Shown here: positions 59,955 to 64,000 of the stretch, one piece after another
How the letters are laid out: the number at the start of each line of letters is the position of its first letter
Numbering within the stretch: position 1 is the first letter of the stretch
From: Takakia lepidozioides
Taxonomy: Eukaryota > Streptophyta > Takakiopsida > Takakiales > Takakiaceae
Direction of reading: 5' to 3'
Length of the DNA: 64,000 nt
Assembly: GCA_030704615.1 (NCBI GenBank)
Contig: CM060733.1
Location: forward strand, 63,490,001 to 63,554,000
Translations under genes and position numbers: made by a program
Notes under the pieces: generated by a model
What the model saw: the letters and a program-made list of their open reading frames with translations, nothing else
Told to the model about the DNA's origin: nothing
Database searches by the model: none

Positions 59955-62222
59955 TCATGAAAGGTCAAAAAATATTACAGACCGAATGCTCCTCCTGCGC
60001 TGTAAAGGCAGGCAACAAGTTGGTGAGGAAATCCAATCAAGGGATTTTGCATGACTGCCCACCACCAGGGCCAGCTGGTCCCTGTCAACACCTTCCTGTT
60101 CAACTCCACGCACCAACACCTCCAAGGGGAGTTCGAGTGTCTTCTGTGAATGCAATGCAGCCATTACTATGATGTTAATTGTTCTTACTCATCCCATGTT
60201 AGGAAACATTGCAAACCAGGACAAAACACTAGAACCAAGAAGACACTGCAACTCCTGTAGACAATTTGGTGCAAAACAAGTTTTGCATTGTATTTCTCTA
60301 AAGAACTTTGTCTCGAAATACCAAATAGAAGGTTGGAGTCATGAAAGCAAAGGAGCATGACTAGACTTACAGCCAACCAATAACCAATCGGCCCGTGTTC
60401 AACACGTAAATTCTTGCACATCTGCAACTTGGAAAGCACATTCAAAAACAGTCAGATTAAGAAAAGAGCATGTAAGACTGAGCATACAATTGGGACCTTG
60501 AACAAATACCATTTGAGATTATGGAATTGGTATCCCCCAATATGTATACAATAAGAATGCTAATGTCCACAAAAAAGGTTTCATACGTTAAAAGTAGTAA
60601 CAGCACAGGTGTCCATTACTCACGTTCAAATTTGGAATTGGAACTCCTTTGACTTCTGTGCTCACAGTCTGGCAGGGCTTCGTTACAGGAGGAGCTGTGT
60701 ATTTCAGAACACGTTTAAATCATGACCAAAAACAAAATTTGCTCAAGCGCTATGAAGGAATGCATAACTTTTGTAAATCTCGGAAGTAGGTTGAGCATTA
60801 TATCATTCAAGGTCTGGCTCTTCAAAAGACAGTTAGCTGACTGCCAAGGAATTTTGCAGAGACTAGCAAAATTCACTTGTACTTCCTGCTTCATATATGG
60901 ATCCTTCATGTTGGAAGGGTCCAGAGATATATATCCAATTCTACATCCGGTGGACCACAATAAAATGTGCAATCAAGTTCAATATTTGAGTACTTAGTGC
61001 TCTTACAGTTGCTTGGAGTGCCAGCACATAGCAAGGGGGTCAGGTTGTCCTCTTGTGGGTCGGAGTCACTTGACATACATGCTTCATCAGAATTGTGCTC
61101 AGCCGTTCCACTGGTCTGCAGTGGATCACGATCATCAATGGTGCTGGGTATCCATGTGTTATCTAGGCTGACCTTGTGAACCTGTGCCTGATGGTGCTCA
61201 GGTAGGCGCTCTGCTGATGGCGGGAACCACTGTGATGTCAGGGCATTTATTGCAGCATTTCGTTGCTCCAGGAGGATTTCCTTGTCTCGCTCAAGTTGCT
61301 TCTTGTCTTCTATCAGTTTCTTATTCACGTTAGAGACCTCCTCAAGTTTCCCTCTCATCTCCTCAGTTAACCTTTGGAGTTCCTGAGGTGGGGGGGTTCA
61401 CAATATGTCAGTCAAGCAAAACTGCTTACAACATTAACCTGTCACCAGGCCTAAATTCAGACTATTTGCGAGCTTAACATTCCAAACCTAATATTCTTAG
61501 GCTTCTTGAGGTACTTACCTTAGGCATAACTAGTGCAGCACAGATTAATTTCACTAATTAAACAGAATAATGTGCTGTTCATGCTGGTTTGAATACCAGT
61601 CATTCCTTCAACTGATCCATATGCAAAGATAATGCAACTATACTTTCTGCTGGTTTAGTGGAAATTACTGTTCACTTCCCACATATATACTAGCTACAGA
61701 GTATAGGAGTTCAGGCAGAGTCTACATAAAAGGATAACCTGTTTGTAAACTGTCTGGGTCTCCCTCGCGGCATCCCTGAGGAGTGCCTGGTTTTTTTCAG
61801 CTTCCAGGTCGAAAAAACTAGTGAGCAGGCTCGTAATGGCTTCCACCGGAGGCTTCATTTTCAGCGCAAGCCTACAAGATACACTCAGATATGATTACAA
61901 CTTTCCCAAACTTCTTCATTTTGCTCCACAATCTCGTAGTCTTCTGTGCATAATCTGCTCATCACTAGCCTGATAAAGATTCTCTGCCCATCTGCTTCTC
62001 TCACTCTGAGAGGCTGGAGCCCTAAGCAATGACCCTCCTTCAGCCTTTTCATTCATGGGTTTTGAATCACCGAATGCTCAATGTAGAAATCAGCATAGAA
62101 ATGAAGTCTGGGATGAGGGGTGAAAAGGTGGGAGATGTATAAAGGGGAAGATAGACAGACAACAACTGAGAAAGACAGGTGGAGGGGATGAAACCATACC
62201 CAGGAAAGTCTTCCTTGTCCAT
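59955..62222 (-). CDS. Unrecognised 280-residue coiled-coil protein, six exons
   Basis: Six minus-strand exons join in phase with GT-AG introns: 62222-62200, 61871-61739, 61382-61007, 60694-60624, 60421-60371 and 60143-59955. They run from ATG (MDKEDFPG) to TGA, 843 bases in total. Residues about 20-100 form a strongly charged coiled coil (LEAEKNQALLRDAARETQ, KLIEDKKQLERDKEILLEQR). Then comes an acidic, Ser-rich linker (SDEACMSSDSDPQEDN), a short conserved-looking exon (MCKNLRVEHGPIGYWLA) and a C-terminus with LPLEVLVRGVEQEGVDRDQL. There is no membrane segment or signal peptide. The frame is also open upstream of the chosen ATG, but without another ATG. Phase agreement at five junctions argues strongly that the gene is real. 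I do not recognise the family; a coiled-coil scaffold of the cytoskeleton or division apparatus is only a guess. Confidence 0.75.
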
Positions 62223-62625
62223 AGTAAAGCGGCCACCAGGGTGAGGCACTCCCTCACCCGCTTCTAGAGCTGCCCCCTTGGTTGTAGGCCCAACACCTTG
62301 CCGCTCTCTTGCTGCACTGCTGCTACTCTGTCAAGCTACACTAACTCACTGCCCTGCACACTGTTTTGCCAAGTCCTCAGTTAATCACCCTCCTCATTAT
62401 AGATACGCCATGCAAAACTACAATCTCTTTTCTTCTTTTTTCGATATGGGGACCTTAAGCTTTTTTGATATGGTTATAGAAATTAACCACAACAGGGACC
62501 ATGAGGCTGGCACGAATATATGGTAGAGTATCTTTCAAGTGCCAAAACATGGCCTGACATACATGACGTGGACCCTGCAATTAATTTATTAGTATAATAC
62601 TTATGAGGTGATATAGCCTCTCATT
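62223..62625. other. 5' flank of the coiled-coil gene
   Basis: No gene recognised. The promoter of the minus-strand coiled-coil gene should lie here. Confidence 0.4.
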
Positions 62626-62930
62626 TTACAATAATAGGGTCATGAATGCAAGCGTGCGAAAAGGACAGTGGGCCCATCGTATGGACGAGAGGTGCCCCCC
62701 AACCGCACCCACCCACCCGCAGCTGCCTGCGGCCGCCCATGCCCGCCCTGCTGCCGCAGTTGAACAAGCCGCGGCTGCCCCGCCTGGAGTCCATCCCCCG
62801 GCCGCTTCGTTGCGGCTTGTCCGCTGCAAATAGTCCGTTGGGGCGTGTCCGCTAGTCCGCTGGGGCTAGTCCGCCAGTCCGCTAGTCTGCTTCCGCCGAA
62901 GATCTGGGCCGTCCAGGACGAATCCCATCT
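62626..62930. repeat. GC-rich island ending in AGTCCGCT-type short repeats
   Basis: About 62690-62815 is CG-rich with overlapping frames on both strands and no domain. From 62818 to 62895, AGTCCGCT-like 8-mers recur six or seven times in irregular tandem (GCTAGTCCGCTGGGGCTAGT). Confidence 0.45.
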
Positions 62931-62939
62931 CAGCCACGG

Positions 62940-63130
62940 CCTGCTAAGACCAAGCTGACTCTCCCAAGAACCTTGTGAACATCAGGAAGAATACCAAATC
63001 GTGGTACTAACAGGAGCCAAGAGCCCACATTTGCAGGATGGACAAATGTACATCTTCATCGTACATTAAGAAAAGCCACACCTTGCGATTGTGGTTGTCC
63101 CACCATCGTGCAAATTCCAGCTCTCATGCG
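62940..63130 (-). repeat. Flank fragment of the PPR1/PPR2 locus, inverted
   Basis: Matches the minus strand of about 6235-6400 (GCCACACCTTGCGATTG ... GGATGGACAAA ... CCTGCTAAGACCAAGCT). The PPR pieces to its right are on the plus strand, so this copy of the locus has an internal inversion. Confidence 0.7.
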
Positions 63131-63334
63131 GTGGACTCATAATCTGCAAATGTCTCCCTCCGCGCTCAAGCACCCCGCGCTGCAAGACATCTCTTCCGGT
63201 TATTGTCGGGCGTTTCGGGCATTTCGGGCAGGTTCCAAAGAAATTGACGACGACGATGACGTGTCTACGAAACGTGGCGACGATGACATGGTGGCAGATG
63301 GCAGGTGGCAGAGATAAGTCGTGGCATGCTGCCT

Positions 63335-63460
63335 AGCTGCACCGTGGTGGTTCTGAAGGACCAATCCGACATTACCTGACTACAGACACAAGCAGCACAC
63401 ACAAGAGGTCCTTTCGGGTTGATGGTCAGTCAAATCTTCCATGGGTCATGACACAAACAA
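63335..63460 (+). repeat. PPR leader repeat, copy j
   Basis: GCTGCACCGTGGTGGTTCTG, ACCAATCCGACATTACC, then FRVDGQSNLPWVM. The acceptor-like CAG is lost and the copy is shortened after NLPWV. Confidence 0.6.
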
Positions 63461-63574
63461 GGACAATGTGGTGAGGGCACCTTCTTCGACCTATTTCAGC
63501 CTATTTTGCCTTCTCATCAGACTCGGCCCTGAGATGCATATTGAATTCTGTAAGTGAGCTCGTTGGGTAGATCT

Positions 63575-64000
63575 GTGGATGTGCGAAGGGGGTGAAGCCC
63601 AACCACATGACGTTTATTTGCGTTTGCAATGTGTGTGCAAGCCTGGGAACTGTGAAGGTCCATGGTGATATCGTCAAAGCTGGGATTGTACCAAATGTCA
63701 TCCTGAACTCTGGCCTAGTGGACATGTATGCCAAATGTGGGTTCTTTAAGGATGCAAAAGGGAGTTAATTTCAACACTATGGCTGAACGAGACGTGGTGT
63801 CATGGAATGCAATGCTTGTAGGGGTATGCACAGCAGGGGCGTGGGATGGAGGCTTTGGAGACTATGAGCAAATGATGGGGGAAGGGGTGAAGCCCGACCA
63901 CATCACGTTTGTGTGCGTTTGCAGTGCGTGTGCAAGCCTGGTAGCCCTGGAAAAGGGCAAAGAGGTGCATGGTTGCATCGCCAAAGCTGGAATTGTACAA
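63575..64000 (+). pseudogene. Third copy of the PPR1/PPR2-type gene, damaged and cut by the window edge
   Basis: PPR coding restarts abruptly at GVKPNHMTFICVCNVCASLG, inside a PLS triplet, right after leader sequence. The N-terminus and first units are therefore deleted. The copy has lost LEKGKE in one unit, hits a stop after DAKGS near 63768, and shifts frame again around 63810 (GCTTGTAGGGGTATGC). It continues into another module to the window end (HITFVCVCSACASLVALEKG). Nearest relatives are PPR genes 1 and 2. Dead as far as it can be seen. Confidence 0.85.

Noticed and set aside
62642-62855. Ala/Pro-rich frames in the GC island
   Set aside because: Open on both strands at once because of high GC; no start context, domain or splice support.

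Overview
The window looks like nuclear DNA of a seed-free land plant, most likely a fern; a lycophyte, moss or other bryophyte cannot be excluded. Four long intron-less PLS/DYW-type pentatricopeptide repeat (PPR) reading frames (organellar C-to-U RNA editing factors) point to a land plant. A complete 12-exon gene for the intraflagellar-transport protein IFT52 points to a plant that still makes flagellated sperm. The many decayed transposons of different classes fit a large, repeat-rich genome.

Layout: 0.7-2.1 kb, decayed transposase-like gene. 4.25-4.77 kb, short hAT-type element with perfect 8-bp target duplications. 5.3-10.2 kb, arm 1 of a large inverted duplication carrying PPR gene 1. 10.4-14.7 kb (minus), a Kelch plus coiled-coil gene; 15.3-20.5 kb (minus), a tryptophan-rich Sfi1/centrin-binding-like gene. 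21.65-28.37 kb (plus), IFT52, head-to-head with the Sfi1-like gene. 28.7-29.4 kb, piggyBac-like short element. 29.9-35.5 kb, arm 2 of the inverted duplication with PPR gene 2 (minus). 35.5-40.3 kb, a patchwork of palindrome, C5-cytosine methyltransferase remnant, two short terminal-inverted-repeat elements, a LINE ORF1-like piece and a pair of 188-bp LTR-like repeats. 40.4-45.6 kb (minus), a broken and rearranged Ty3/gypsy element whose integrase continues into a PHD finger and an unrecognised module. 46.7-48.3 kb, transposase and LINE remnants. 48.6-51.6 kb, PPR gene 3 (minus, one frameshift). 52.6-54.5 kb, a LINE end and an aromatic amino acid decarboxylase fragment. 55.1-58.1 kb, PPR gene 4 (plus). 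58.6-59.7 kb, short repeats. 59.96-62.22 kb (minus), a complete six-exon gene for an unrecognised 280-residue coiled-coil protein. 62.9-64 kb, a rearranged third copy of the PPR1/PPR2 locus, cut by the window edge.

Two themes stand out. First, a PPR family grows here by segmental duplication and by gain or loss of exact 303-bp PLS modules, and every member is preceded by copies of the same leader sequence with a conserved splice-acceptor-like motif. Second, chromatin-type modules appear among retroelement debris: a PHD finger behind a Ty3/gypsy integrase, and a separate DNMT3-like methyltransferase remnant. All identities come from reading motifs by eye; no database search was possible.
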